This document shows, piece after piece, positions 8,811 to 17,704 of a stretch of DNA of 64,000 nucleotides. A program made the position numbers and the translations under genes. A model generated the notes under the pieces. It searched no databases and had not been told where the DNA came from. It worked only from the letters and a program-made list of their open reading frames with translations. The DNA is from Pseudomonas sp. N3-W. Its GTDB lineage: Bacteria > Pseudomonadota > Gammaproteobacteria > Pseudomonadales > Pseudomonadaceae. Within the stretch, counting starts at the first letter, position 1. Each line of letters starts with the position of its first letter. The stretch lies in assembly GCF_024970185.1 (NCBI RefSeq), contig NZ_CP103965.1, positions 3,406,001 to 3,470,000 of the forward strand. The letters run 5' to 3'.

Positions 8811-10600
8811 ACACCCGAATTCCTTGTCGTGGGCTGATACTGGCGACTCATGCTGAGCCCGCCGGGCGCCGGCGCGGCTTTGGGCTGTTCCTGGTTGGCG
8901 GGCTGATTGCCGGCCTGATTTGACGACAAGGCCTTGAGTACGTCGTGACTCGGACCGAACGCCTGCAGGCGACCGTCGCTGAGCACCAGCAACTTGTCGG
9001 CCTGGGCCAGCGCCGAGGAACGGTGGGTAACCAGAATCACGCTGGTGCCCTGGGCTTTCATTTGCGCGATGGCGCCAGCTAGCGCCGCTTCGCCGACGGT
9101 GTCGAGGTTGGAGTTGGGTTCATCCAGCACCACCAGGCTCGGCTTGCCATACAGCGCACGGGCCAAGGCCACACGCTGCTTCTGGCCGCCGGACAAACCG
9201 CTGCCGTCTTCACCCAGCACGGTGTCGTAGCCTTGAGGCATGCGCAGGATCAGGTCATGCACGCCGGCCTGTTGTGCGGCTTCGACAACTTTCTGCGGAT
9301 CAGCCTCGCGGAAACGCGCGATGTTTTCCGCGATGCTGCCGCTGAACAGTTCGATGTCCTGAGGCAGGTAGCCGATGTAAGGACCCAGTTCGTCGCGATT
9401 CCAGCGATGGATGTCCGCGCCGTCGAGTCGCACCGTGCCGCCGAGGGTCGGCCATACGCCAACCAGCACCCTGGCCAGGGTCGACTTGCCGGAACCGGAA
9501 GCACCGAGCACGCCCAGCACCTCGCCGGCCCCCAGGCTGAAGTTGACCATGTGCAAGGTCGCACCGCGTTTGCCGGGCGGACCGGCACTGACCTGTTCGA
9601 AGGCGATCTGGCCTTTTGGCGCCGGCAGTTCCATGGCCTCATCGCTGGGTGGATAGCTTTGCAGCAGGTCGTCGAGGCGACGGTAAGCGAGCTTGGCGCC
9701 GCTCCATTGTTTCCACACGGCGATCAACTGGTCGATCGGGCTCAGCACGCGGCCCATCAGGATAGAACCGGCAATCATCATCCCGGCAGTCATGTCGCCC
9801 TTGATCACCAGCAAGGCACCCAGCCCCAGCACCAGTGATTGCAGGCACAGGCGCAAAGTCTTGCTCAACGAGCTGATGACCGCGCCGGTGTCGCTGGCCT
9901 GATTCTGCAGGCCGAGAAAACGCGAATGCACCTGGAACCAGCGCTTGCGCAGCACACCGAGCATGCCCATGGCCTGGATAGTCTCGGCGTTGTGCAGGTG
10001 GCTGGTGGCCAGTTGGCTGGACTTCTGCGAGAAGCCCGCCGCCTCGCCCAACGGCTTTTTGGTCATGGCCTCGTTGAGGCACGCCAGCGCAATCAGCAAC
10101 ACGGCACCGGCCGTGGCCAATACGCCCAGCCAGACGTTGAACAGGTAAATCACGAACAGGTACACCGGAAACCACGGCGCATCAAAGAAGGCAAAGAGTG
10201 CCGGCCCGGTGACGAACTGGCGGATGTGGGTCAGGTCGCCCAGCGATTGCCCGGCATTGCCTTCGCCACGGAACAGGTTGCGTTCGAACGCCGCCTGATA
10301 CACCCGCAGGTTGAAGCGTCGCTCCAGCTGGCTGCCAATGCGGATCACGATAAAACTGCGCACCACTTCCAGCAGGCCGATAAACGCAAAGAACCCGACC
10401 ACCATCAGCGACAACATGGCCAGGGTTGTTTCGTTTTGCGAAGACAGCACCCGGTCATAAACCTGGAGCATATAAATCGACGGGACCAGCATCAGTACGT
10501 TGATCAGCGCGGTAAAACAACCGACGCTGATCAAAATACTCTTGTAGTCACCCAGTGCCTTGATTAACGGTGCGGTGGCTGGGGCCTTCGCCATCTTCAT
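8807..10600 (-). CDS. aprD: AprD: type I secretion ABC transporter/ATPase
   Basis: 597-residue inner-membrane exporter of the PrtD/HasD/AprD family, which energises AprX secretion. The N-terminal transmembrane domain (about residues 20-310) is followed by a nucleotide-binding domain with Walker A GASGSGKST, signature LSGGQKQR and Walker B LVVLDEPNSNLD, plus a late histidine in VTHRS. There is no C39 peptidase domain, as expected for exporters of RTX proteases with C-terminal signals. The start follows CAGGGA. A 225-base gap separates it from inh; it contains a short inverted repeat (GTTATTG/CAATAAC, 10687-10710) but no clear terminator, so aprD may have a promoter of its own. Confidence 0.96.
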   Translation of the reverse strand: MKMAKAPATAPLIKALGDYKSILISVGCFTALINVLMLVPSIYMLQVYDRVLSSQNETTLAMLSLMVVGFFAFIGLLEVVRSFIVIRIGSQLERRFNLRVYQAAFERNLFRGEGNAGQSLGDLTHIRQFVTGPALFAFFDAPWFPVYLFVIYLFNVWLGVLATAGAVLLIALACLNEAMTKKPLGEAAGFSQKSSQLATSHLHNAETIQAMGMLGVLRKRWFQVHSRFLGLQNQASDTGAVISSLSKTLRLCLQSLVLGLGALLVIKGDMTAGMMIAGSILMGRVLSPIDQLIAVWKQWSGAKLAYRRLDDLLQSYPPSDEAMELPAPKGQIAFEQVSAGPPGKRGATLHMVNFSLGAGEVLGVLGASGSGKSTLARVLVGVWPTLGGTVRLDGADIHRWNRDELGPYIGYLPQDIELFSGSIAENIARFREADPQKVVEAAQQAGVHDLILRMPQGYDTVLGEDGSGLSGGQKQRVALARALYGKPSLVVLDEPNSNLDTVGEAALAGAIAQMKAQGTSVILVTHRSSALAQADKLLVLSDGRLQAFGPSHDVLKALSSNQAGNQPANQEQPKAAPAPGGLSMSRQYQPTTRNSGV

Positions 10601-10825
10601 TGTTTTTCCCTGAGATGATATTCCCCCACCTTACTTGGTGGAGTTCGGTTAACTGTCCGTACACGGGTCTGGATATTCTGTTTCAAGTTATTGCTGGCGC
10701 ACCCAATAACAACGCCTTATATCGATGACAACTATCGAACGGGTGTTTTGGTTATTGATCGACTGCGGATAACCGTTACATCGGGGCAATAGTGTCGGCA
10801 CCCGGGGCGGTTGGGCATTTACCGG

Positions 10826-11248
10826 TTAATGTGCAGCGCGCACCAAAGTAATGATCAGTCCTGACTTCAGGGTGCTTGTATAAAGCCCCTCCCGCTGTCG
10901 GCTGAAAAACACAATTCTTGAGCCTTCTTTTCCGGTAACGGCAATACCATCGGGTTCGGGAAACCAGCCAATCGCCGATTCATCCAGCCAGGCGCTCAGG
11001 CACTCGGCCCCTTGCCCCAGGGTTTGCTTGCGTTCGAAATCGATCACGCAGACGTTGGACGGTTTGTCCTGCAGCGCCTGTGATTCAGCGGTGTCTTGCG
11101 GGGTATTGAGGGTGGCCTGCCACTTACCGGCCAACTCCGACGGATCTGCTAATTTCAGGCTGCTTGCCATGGCTACATCTCCAAGAAACATGATCAGCGT
11201 CGCAAAAAGCCACGCGGTTGCTCTGTAGGTAAAAGCGTTTTGAGTCAT
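10826..11248 (-). CDS. inh: Periplasmic metalloprotease inhibitor Inh/AprI
   Basis: 140-residue secreted inhibitor of the serralysin AprX, thought to protect the periplasm from prematurely active protease. A signal peptide (AWLFATLIMFLGDVAMA) is followed at once by SSLKLADPSELAGKW. In this family the mature N-terminus inserts into the protease active cleft. Two cysteines (in SNVCVID and AECLSAW) are placed to form the conserved disulfide. GGAGT precedes the start. It sits directly downstream of aprX, the standard order. Confidence 0.92.
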   Translation of the reverse strand: MTQNAFTYRATAWLFATLIMFLGDVAMASSLKLADPSELAGKWQATLNTPQDTAESQALQDKPSNVCVIDFERKQTLGQGAECLSAWLDESAIGWFPEPDGIAVTGKEGSRIVFFSRQREGLYTSTLKSGLIITLVRAAH

Positions 11249-11308
11249 AGGACGTGTTACTCCGGCGTGTAGCCTTACTCACAGCGAGCAGCGATGCAAG
11301 GACAGAGA

Positions 11309-11326
11309 GCGGCGCATCGGCGCCGC
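11309..11326. other. Hairpin between aprX and inh
   Basis: GCGGCGC and GCGCCGC are separated by ATCG and form a perfect 7-bp stem in the aprX-inh gap. On the minus (operon) strand no T-run follows, so it may reduce read-through or stabilise the aprX message rather than terminate. That would fit the need for more protease than exporter (inference). Confidence 0.6.
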
Positions 11327-11344
11327 CCTCCTTTTTGCCTTGAA

Positions 11345-12802
11345 TCAAGCCGCGATATCGGTCACTGCTGCCTGGCCCACGGTGCTGACAATGAAGTCAG
11401 CCACGCCGTGCCCGGAGAAGTCCACCGACAGCAGGCTGTTGCCACCGGAGGTGGTCAGCACTGCGTCACCTGCAGCACCCGAGAACGAATTCACGAAGTG
11501 CAGGCCTGCGCCTTTGGTGATTGCGGTCAGATCGATTTTGTCCAGACCGCTGACAAAATCCATGATCTGGTCGGACGCGCCCGGCTTGGAGTCGGAGCTT
11601 GCAGCGTACACAAATGTGTCCGAGCCCGAACCGCCCCACAGCTTGTCTGCACCACCCGCGCCATAAATGATGTCGTTGCCGGCACCACCTTTGAGCTCGT
11701 TGGATGCACTGTTGCCGATCAGCAGGTCGTTGCCCGAACCGCCGATGGCGTTCTCGATGGTCACGCCCTTGGCAATGGACACGTTACCTACCATGCCGCC
11801 AACGTCGGAGAACGAGGCTTCATTGAGGTTGATCTTCTGGTTTTGGGTAAAACCGGAGAAATCGAATGTGTCCTTGCCGCCGCCATCCCAAACCGAGAAC
11901 ACCAGCTTGTCCGACGATGAGGTCGCGCCCAGGTAGTCGCGACCGGCGTTGGAGTTGAAGCCGTAGGTGGTGTCACCGGCACGGGTGTTGAAGTTGGCGC
12001 CGTAGAGCTTCTGAATGGCGGCAATATCGTCCATCAGCGGACCGGACGAGTAAGCCTCTACACCGCCCTTGCTGAAGTTCTGGCTGGTATTGCTTTCACT
12101 CCAGTAGCTCATGAGGCTGTAGCCTCGAGTGTCCTGGCCGTAGGACGCATCGTTGTAAGTCGGGTTGCCTTCGCCGGCGTTGTAGTCGCCAGGGTGAGAC
12201 AGGCCCAGGGTGTGACCGATTTCGTGAGTCAGGGTCTGACGACCGTAGTTGTTCACGCCCGGAGTCTTGTTGACGTCATAGCCACTGCCAGTCAGGTACC
12301 ACGACTGACCGTCATACCCAGGCTCGGTCCCTGGCAGGAATGCAAACGCTGCTGCACCTTCCTGGCCGCCACTGTAGTTACCGAAGGTCATGTGGCCGTC
12401 GCCACCCTTGGCAGCTTCGGTAAAGGTGACGTTAGCCACGTCGGCCCAGGATTGCATGGAAAGCACGGCCTGGGATTTTTGCAGGGCACTGAACTGACTG
12501 AAACCGGTGACGCCCAGGCCGCTGAAATTCGAGGTCTTGGCTGTCAGAAAGGTGTAGGTCAGTTCGATCTTGCCGCTGCCATCGAGATCGTGCCAGGAAG
12601 CACCATCACGCAGCAGTTGAGTCGCGGCTTGATCCACAGAGAACGAGGGTTTGCCATTGACCGTGAGATTGCCGCCACGATCATACTGATGGCTGAAGCT
12701 ATCGATCTGGTTGTACGCAGAACTTGTCGCGCCCAGTGAAGTATCAAATGGCTGGAACGCCTGCTCGGCGGAATCAATAGCGTTGGCTTTAACTTTCGAC
12801 AT
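11345..12802 (-). CDS. aprX: AprX: serralysin-type alkaline zinc metalloprotease
   Basis: 485-residue extracellular protease (M10B), the heat-stable caseinase of P. fluorescens. The start is ATG 12802 after AAGGAAGTG; an in-frame upstream codon at 12910 lacks support. The zinc motif [12 protein letters not shown] gives His193, Glu194, His197 and His203, and the Met-turn is SLMSYW (Met231). Glycine-rich RTX calcium repeats cover about 354-395 ([34 protein letters not shown]). The C-terminal region, [17 protein letters not shown], is the uncleaved type I secretion signal. There is no N-terminal signal peptide, as expected. It heads the operon that carries its inhibitor and exporter. Confidence 0.97.
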   Translation of the reverse strand: MSKVKANAIDSAEQAFQPFDTSLGATSSAYNQIDSFSHQYDRGGNLTVNGKPSFSVDQAATQLLRDGASWHDLDGSGKIELTYTFLTAKTSNFSGLGVTGFSQFSALQKSQAVLSMQSWADVANVTFTEAAKGGDGHMTFGNYSGGQEGAAAFAFLPGTEPGYDGQSWYLTGSGYDVNKTPGVNNYGRQTLTHEIGHTLGLSHPGDYNAGEGNPTYNDASYGQDTRGYSLMSYWSESNTSQNFSKGGVEAYSSGPLMDDIAAIQKLYGANFNTRAGDTTYGFNSNAGRDYLGATSSSDKLVFSVWDGGGKDTFDFSGFTQNQKINLNEASFSDVGGMVGNVSIAKGVTIENAIGGSGNDLLIGNSASNELKGGAGNDIIYGAGGADKLWGGSGSDTFVYAASSDSKPGASDQIMDFVSGLDKIDLTAITKGAGLHFVNSFSGAAGDAVLTTSGGNSLLSVDFSGHGVADFIVSTVGQAAVTDIAA

Positions 12803-13220
12803 AAAAACACTTCCTTGTTTAGCAATGGAACCGATTTTTGTCCGATAAGACGATCTCTGGCGAGATCGTCCAATCACTCGCCCAATGAAGGCGTAAGAAA
12901 CCTGACACAATTTGAAATAAGACGTCTACACATTTTTTTTGGGCAAACTGTATGGCTGCGCCAAGTGCCCGAAAATAAGGGGCATCGTGGCAAAATATTG
13001 TTTTGAGTGATGAGTTTTGAATCAATTGTCTGACAATTTGTTATTTAAATATTAAATAGAGGTAAGTTGTTTTTTGATAAGGGCGTCTCACTTTCCCATG
13101 TTTGCAAAACCAAGTGCCAGCGCAGTGCCACCCACTAACTCATATGCCCGCAAAGTGGTGTCATGACCTGTGAACAACCCTGTAGGCGCTGCCTGTGGCA
13201 GCGCCAGAGGGCGGTGAGCA
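12803..13220 (-). promoter_or_regulatory. aprX promoter and leader region
   Basis: 418 bases without a gene, upstream of aprX and downstream of the potF-like gene. The part at 13020-13085 is strongly A+T-rich (TTATTTAAATATTAAATA) and holds a dyad AATTGTC-T-GACAATT at 13024-13038, a possible regulator site. Near 13185-13205 a perfect 9-bp palindrome (GGCGCTGCC/GGCAGCGCC) lies just after the potF-like stop, probably ending that operon. No -35/-10 pair was assigned with confidence. Confidence 0.6.
12808..12874 (-). promoter_or_regulatory. aprX 5' leader hairpin with GGA motifs
   Basis: Reading the minus strand, GACGATCTC-GCCA-GAGATCGTC (12849-12870) is a perfect 9-bp stem. GGA triplets lie just before it (TTGGACG), just after it (TCGGACA) and in the Shine-Dalgarno itself (AAGGAAG, 12810-12816). 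GGA motifs at the ribosome-binding site are the recognition mark of RsmA/RsmE, and aprA of related pseudomonads is under Gac/Rsm control. Direct binding here is inference. Confidence 0.5.
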
Positions 13221-14306
13221 TCAGCTACCGGTACGAATCTTGTTCCATACCCGCGTGCGGATCCGGTCAATGTTGAGCGGCATCGCTTCCAGCGCAAACA
13301 ATTTGCCCATCATCTCGGGACTCGGGTACACCTTGGTATCGTTCTTGATGGCTGGGTCGATCAGGCTGTCCGCCTGTTCGTTGCCGTTGGCGTAGTGCAC
13401 GTAGTTGCTGATGCTGGCCATCACGTCCGGGCGCAGCAGGTAGTTCATGAACGCGTAACCGGCCTTCTCGTCCGGGGCATCGGCAGGCATGGCGACCATG
13501 TCGAACCAGATCGCCGCGCCTTCCTTGGGAATCGAGTAGCCGATGTCGACGCCGTTCCCGGCTTCCCTGGCGCGATTTTCCGCCTGGAGGATGTCACCGG
13601 AGAAACCGACCGCCACGCAAATGTCACCGTTGGCCAGGTCGCTGGTGTATTTGGATGAATGGAAATAGCTGATATACGGCCGGACTTTCATCAGCAAGGC
13701 TTCGGCTTTTTTATAATCTTCGGGGTTCTTGCTGTGGTGTGGCAGGCCCAGGTAATTGAGGGCTGCTGGCAACAGTTCCGGGCCGTTGTCGAGAATGGCC
13801 ACGCCACACTTCTGCAACTTCGCCATGTTTTCCGGCTTGAAGATCAGGTCCCAGGAATCGACGGGGGCGTTGTCACCCAACACCGCCTTGACCTTGGTGA
13901 TGTTGTAGCCGATCCCGGTGCTGCCCCACAGGTACGGGAAGCCGTGTTCGTTACCCGGATCATTGGTTTGCAAGGCCTTTAGCAGCACCGGGTTGAGGTT
14001 CTTCCAGTTCGGTAACTGGCTCTTGTCGAGTGTCTTCAGTGCCCCGCCCTGAATCTGTCGAGCCATGAAATGGTTGGACGGGAACACCACGTCATAGCCG
14101 GACTTGCCGGTCATCAACTTGCCGTCGAGGGTTTCGTTGCTGTCGTACACGTCGTAGCTGAAACCGATGCCGGTTTCTTTCTCGAAATTTTTTGTGGTGC
14201 CGGGCGCGATGTAGTCCGACCAGTTGTAGATTTTGACCGTGTCGGCGGCGTGGCTGATGGAAGCCACGAGCATCAGTGGGACGAGCGTCAGTGTCTTTCG
14301 GATCAT
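13221..14306 (-). CDS. Polyamine ABC transporter substrate-binding protein (PotF/SpuD type)
   Basis: Periplasmic binding protein of about 361 residues for putrescine, spermidine or a related amine. The start is ATG 14306 (MIRKTLTLV) after AGGA at 8-base spacing; the longer open frame to 14342 has no ribosome-binding site. The signal peptide ends LVASISHA. Diagnostic PotF-family stretches follow: VKIYNWSDYIAPGT near the N-terminus, GYDVVFPSNHFMARQ, LWGSTGIGYN, and GAAIWFDMVAMPADAPDEKA. It is the last gene of the four-gene operon at 16995-13221. No permease or ATPase is nearby, so it must share a transporter encoded elsewhere. Ligand identity is not readable from the sequence. Confidence 0.9.
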   Translation of the reverse strand: MIRKTLTLVPLMLVASISHAADTVKIYNWSDYIAPGTTKNFEKETGIGFSYDVYDSNETLDGKLMTGKSGYDVVFPSNHFMARQIQGGALKTLDKSQLPNWKNLNPVLLKALQTNDPGNEHGFPYLWGSTGIGYNITKVKAVLGDNAPVDSWDLIFKPENMAKLQKCGVAILDNGPELLPAALNYLGLPHHSKNPEDYKKAEALLMKVRPYISYFHSSKYTSDLANGDICVAVGFSGDILQAENRAREAGNGVDIGYSIPKEGAAIWFDMVAMPADAPDEKAGYAFMNYLLRPDVMASISNYVHYANGNEQADSLIDPAIKNDTKVYPSPEMMGKLFALEAMPLNIDRIRTRVWNKIRTGS

Positions 14307-14350
14307 GAGTCGATTCCTGTATGGGTTGTTATTGGCAGGCAATCAAGGGA

Positions 14351-14692
14351 TCAAAAAATCAAAACGTAGGTCTTGCGCACGGTTTCCTGAATGTCCCAGA
14401 TACCGAGAGTGTTGGCTGGCAACATCAGTGCGTCGCCGGCTTCTATGTGCAGGGTTTCGCCGTCGTCCGGGGTGAAGGTGCAGCGACCCTGGATGAAGTG
14501 ACAGAATTCCTGGGCAACGATCTGTCGGCGCCAGCGTCCGGGCGTGCATTCCCAGACGCCGGTCTCGACGCCATCGTCGCGCTCGACACTGGTGGTCGAC
14601 GCCACCGCCACGGGCGCGCCCAGTGGCACCGCGACGGGATTGGATTCGTCCAGTGTCAGGGTTGCGGTGTGCTTGAATTGCGTGATGCTCAT
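14351..14692 (-). CDS. Small cupin-domain protein
   Basis: 113-residue single-domain cupin (DUF861/cupin_3 type). The core shows GVWECTPGRWRR, then EFCHFIQGRCTFTPDDGE, then GDALMLPANTLGIWDI, the two cupin motifs with the usual glycine and proline turns. The metal-ligand set is incomplete compared with enzymatic cupins, so it may be a binding or structural cupin. It sits between the FAD oxidase and the PotF-like protein with gaps of 30 and 44 bases, so it belongs to the polyamine-type operon. Cupins of this kind often accompany PuuB-like oxidases; the role is unproven. Confidence 0.85.
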   Translation of the reverse strand: MSITQFKHTATLTLDESNPVAVPLGAPVAVASTTSVERDDGVETGVWECTPGRWRRQIVAQEFCHFIQGRCTFTPDDGETLHIEAGDALMLPANTLGIWDIQETVRKTYVLIF

Positions 14693-14722
14693 GGGAGTAC
14701 CTGTTGAGGGAGAAAACGCCGT

Positions 14723-16129
14723 TTAGTGCATGAAGCCTTCCATGAACCCCGCCACGCCGCTGGCCAGCTTGCGCCGCCAGGGCGCAGTGGACGGGTCGGC
14801 CAGGGTCTGGTCCTCGTGGACGAAGCTGCGGATGATCGCGTTGTAGCCGAGCCAGCGGCATGGCTCCGGCTCCCAGGCACGCAGGGCTTCGATTTGGCCC
14901 TGAGGCATGACCCAGGGCTGGCGGACCAGTTCGGTGTCACGTTCAAGGATCAGGTCGGCCAATGTCCGCCCCCCCAGATTGCTGGCACCAACACCCTCCC
15001 CGCCGTAACCGCCGGACAGCGCGATGCCGCTGGCGTGATCACAGAGCATGTGCGGCTTGAACTGCCGGGACATCCCCAGATTGCCGCCCCAGGCGTGAGT
15101 GATTCGCACGTTCTTGAGTTGCGGGAACAGTTCGCCGAACAGATAGCGGCGCAACTCCACTTCGCTACGGGTCAGGTCGAAGTCATGGCGCAACTTGCCG
15201 GCGAACTGGTAGCCGCCACGGGCACCGAACACCAGGCGATTGTCTGCGGAGCGCTGGCCATAGGTGACCTGGCGACTGCTTTCACTGAACGCCTGGCCAC
15301 GGCTCAAGCCGATTTCATCCCAGGTTGCGGCGGACAGCGGCTCGGTGGCCACCAGCAGACTTTGCACCGGCAACTGGTAACGACCCAGCGGCGGCAGCGT
15401 GACCGAATAACCTTCTACCGCCGGCACGATCCAGCGACTGCGAACCGACGCCTTTGCCGTGCGCAGACTGCCCGACTGCCAGTGCGTGACCGGGCTGTTT
15501 TCATGGATTTTGACGCCCATGCGTGCCACGGTGTTCGCCAGACCCCGCACCAGCTTTGCCGGCTGGATGGTCGCTACGTGCGGCGCATAGATGCCGCCAT
15601 AGGGCTTGGCCACCCTGATCTGCTGCGCCAATTGCTCGGGACTGAGCCAGCGGTAGTCATTTTCAGTCAAGCCTTGGGCGTACAGCTTGTCCAGGTACTG
15701 GCGCAGGCTGGTTTCCTGCTCGGGATAACGGGCGGCGCAGTACAGCACCCCGCCTTTGCGATAATCACAGTCGATACCCTCGCGTTCGAGGACAATCTCA
15801 ACCTCGTCCGGAATGCCGTGCAGCAATTCAAACGAGGCGCGGCGTTGCTCGGGGTTCAACTTGGCGAGCAGGCGATCCTCGCCCAACAGATTGCCCATCA
15901 GCCAACCACCGTTGCGACCCGAGGCGCCGAAACCGGCGGTTTGCGCCTCGATGATCGCGATATCCAGGCCCGGTGCCAGACGCTTGAGGTAGTACGCGGT
16001 CCAGAGCCCGGTGTAACCAGCGCCGATGATGGCGACGTCGACGTCCAGATCCTGCTCCAGCGCCGGACGCGCCAATAATGGCTCGTCGAGCTGGTCCATC
16101 CACAAACTGATAGTGCGCCACGCCGCCAT
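14723..16129 (-). CDS. FAD-dependent amine oxidase (PuuB/OrdL-like)
   Basis: Flavoprotein of the D-amino acid oxidase (DAO) family, about 468 residues, resembling gamma-glutamylputrescine oxidase. The start is ATG 16129 (MAAWRTISLW), 7 bases after GGAG; a longer frame to 16144 is possible. The Rossmann FAD-binding motif is at about 30-60: VDVAIIGAGYTGLWTAYYL. GRNGGWLMG, the second FAD-contact segment, and the C-terminal GYGGEGVGASNLGGRTLADL follow the DAO pattern. It is cytoplasmic, with no signal peptide. Position in an operon with a PotF-like binding protein supports amine catabolism; the exact substrate is unknown. Confidence 0.88.
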   Translation of the reverse strand: MAAWRTISLWMDQLDEPLLARPALEQDLDVDVAIIGAGYTGLWTAYYLKRLAPGLDIAIIEAQTAGFGASGRNGGWLMGNLLGEDRLLAKLNPEQRRASFELLHGIPDEVEIVLEREGIDCDYRKGGVLYCAARYPEQETSLRQYLDKLYAQGLTENDYRWLSPEQLAQQIRVAKPYGGIYAPHVATIQPAKLVRGLANTVARMGVKIHENSPVTHWQSGSLRTAKASVRSRWIVPAVEGYSVTLPPLGRYQLPVQSLLVATEPLSAATWDEIGLSRGQAFSESSRQVTYGQRSADNRLVFGARGGYQFAGKLRHDFDLTRSEVELRRYLFGELFPQLKNVRITHAWGGNLGMSRQFKPHMLCDHASGIALSGGYGGEGVGASNLGGRTLADLILERDTELVRQPWVMPQGQIEALRAWEPEPCRWLGYNAIIRSFVHEDQTLADPSTAPWRRKLASGVAGFMEGFMH

Positions 16130-16179
16130 GCAAGACTCCGTCACTCAAACTTCGATGAGGACGATCCTAGTGCGTGGGC

Positions 16180-16995
16180 TCAGAGGCTGTCTTGCGCGCG
16201 TGCACGCAAAGAAATTTGTTTGACGTAGGCCTTGGGCGACAGGCCTGTGTGCTGGCGGAAACAGCTGTAGAACGCCGACAGAGAATTGAAACCGGCCGCG
16301 AACGCCAGGTCATCGACTTTCAGTGGCGGCGTGGCAGCTTCCAGCGTCGCGAGCAAATGCTTGAGCCGCGCCTGATTGACGTAGCGATAGAAGCTTTGGC
16401 CCAGCACCTGATTGAGCAGGTAGGAGATCTGGTTGCGGCTGTACCCGCACTCCTTGGCCACGCGCTGCAGGTCGAGCTCCGGGTCCAGATAAGGTTGCTG
16501 ACGCTGGAAGTACTGCTGCAAGTCCTCAGCCATGAAACTCAGTTGCCGAGGCGACAGGCCCAGCCGACTCACCGCGGGGCGTAGCGTGCTGGCGGTTTTA
16601 CTGGGCGGCTGCTCATGTACCAGAGAGGCATATTCATTGACCCGCCAGATCAACCCGTCACGCACGGTGATCGCCTCACTGGAACGAAACGACACCAACC
16701 CCTCGCCACCGCGCAGTGTCATGCAGTACTGGATGAAAGCCGTATTGCCGTCCAGGCGGATGCGATCGGAGTGTTCCAGCGCTTCATCGCGATTGCGCGG
16801 CATGCTGAGGCGCACGTACTCGCGCAATTCATCCAGCCCCATGACGCGATTCTGGAAAAAGTCGTGGTACTGGATCTGCGGGTGATACAGCGCCATGACG
16901 CCGTCCAGATCCCGGTGTTTCCAGCACAAGTGATAGCGCATGACTGTTTCGCCCGTCACCGGGGTTTGCTGCGGGCCGTCATCATCGGCGTGCAT
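16180..16995 (-). CDS. AraC-family regulator with N-terminal SnoaL/NTF2-like domain
   Basis: Regulator of about 271 residues from ATG 16995; a TTG at 17031 would add 12 residues, and neither start has a strong ribosome-binding site. The N-terminal half (about 15-125) reads as a SnoaL/NTF2-like fold: RYHLCWKHRDLDGVMALYHP, IQYHDFF, then AITVRDGLIWRVNEY. The C-terminal 100 residues are the double helix-turn-helix of AraC proteins (LQRVAKECGYSRNQISYLLN and DDLAFAAGFNSLSAFYSCFR). It precedes the FAD oxidase by 50 bases on the same strand and probably controls this operon. An NTF2-like sensor in place of the usual cupin-like AraC sensor is unusual. Confidence 0.85.
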   Translation of the reverse strand: MHADDDGPQQTPVTGETVMRYHLCWKHRDLDGVMALYHPQIQYHDFFQNRVMGLDELREYVRLSMPRNRDEALEHSDRIRLDGNTAFIQYCMTLRGGEGLVSFRSSEAITVRDGLIWRVNEYASLVHEQPPSKTASTLRPAVSRLGLSPRQLSFMAEDLQQYFQRQQPYLDPELDLQRVAKECGYSRNQISYLLNQVLGQSFYRYVNQARLKHLLATLEAATPPLKVDDLAFAAGFNSLSAFYSCFRQHTGLSPKAYVKQISLRARAQDSL

Positions 16996-17239
16996 AGGGA
17001 ACTCGGCGAGAAAAAAGTCCAGATTGCCCAAGTTCAGTCAAGGCTTCAATGGCCAGGCAGTGATGGCGCTTTGGTCAATAAGCAGCGGACTGTGATCCAT
17101 ATCAAAAAATACCGGGCAATCGCCAAACGGCCTGAAAAAAGCCACCTTTTTTTCACATCCGGATGCTACTTTTAGAGGCAATCACCGGTTGAGCCAATGA
17201 AGGCTCTTCCCTCCTCACATGAGCTAAAGGAAGCGCTCG

Positions 17240-17263
17240 ATGACTAAGGCGGGCAACACATGA
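17240..17263 (+). CDS. Seven-codon leader micro-ORF coupled to the DUF1652-like gene
   Basis: ATG ACT AAG GCG GGC AAC ACA TGA (peptide MTKAGNT). It is preceded by AAAGGAAG at 17226-17233 with good spacing, a better ribosome-binding site than that of the following gene. Its stop overlaps the next ATG by four bases (ATGA), the usual arrangement for termination-reinitiation coupling. It could set translation of the downstream gene; the peptide has no obvious attenuation codons. Confidence 0.45.
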   Translation: MTKAGNT

Positions 17264-17535
17264 ACAAAGGATCATTCAGCAAGGTCACTTTTCCCAACGC
17301 CTGCCAGCTGATGCGCTGGCATTTTCATCCCATGGGTTTTGAGGCGAGCATGGACGCACCGGGCAGCATGATTGCCCGCCTGTTCGATCGGGCCAGCGGC
17401 GAAACCATGATCGCCATCGCCGGCATTCCCTGCTCCACCGTCATGAATGCGGCAGATGTGGAGCGAATCATTGAAGCGGTGGAAGATGAGCTGGAAGCGT
17501 TCATCCCACCGGTGGCGCTCAGGAGTTTTGCCTGA
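17260..17535 (+). CDS. Small DUF1652-like protein
   Basis: 91-residue cytoplasmic protein of unknown function. It has no signal peptide or membrane segment. Visible features are CQLMRWHFHPMGFEASMD near the N-terminus and a terminal acidic helix (VERIIEAVEDELEAFIPP). The overall shape (short beta segment, FDRASGETMIAIAGI, then helix) fits the Pseudomonas-specific DUF1652 family; this is recognition by pattern, not a search. Translation is likely coupled to the leader micro-ORF. An intrinsic terminator follows 16 bases after the stop, so it is monocistronic. Confidence 0.75.
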   Translation: MNKGSFSKVTFPNACQLMRWHFHPMGFEASMDAPGSMIARLFDRASGETMIAIAGIPCSTVMNAADVERIIEAVEDELEAFIPPVALRSFA

Positions 17536-17551
17536 TCGCATTTCGGATACC

Positions 17552-17578
17552 AAAAAGCCCACAGGATGTGGGCTTTTT
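17552..17578 (+). terminator. Intrinsic terminator after the DUF1652-like gene
   Basis: AAAAAGCCCACA-GGA-TGTGGGCTTTTT: a 7-bp GC stem extended by A/T pairs and ending in a T-run. It is symmetric, so it can also act on transcripts from the minus strand. Confidence 0.9.
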
Positions 17579-17610
17579 AATGCCTTTTGTTTCGGCAACA
17601 CCATGAATCC

Positions 17611-17701
17611 CTGTGGGAGCGAGCTTGCTCGCGATGGCGCCTGCACATTCAACTTGTAGTGCCTGACGGACCGCTATCGCGAGCAAGCACGCTCCCACAG
17701 G
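17611..17701. repeat. REPIN at the helicase 3' end
   Basis: CTGTGGGAGCGAGCTTGCTC and its inverted partner GAGCAAGCACGCTCCCACAG enclose about 45 bases, flanked by CGCGATGGCG and CGCTATCGCG. It sits between two convergent 3' ends (the DUF1652-like gene and the helicase). Confidence 0.9.
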
Positions 17702-17704
17702 GGG

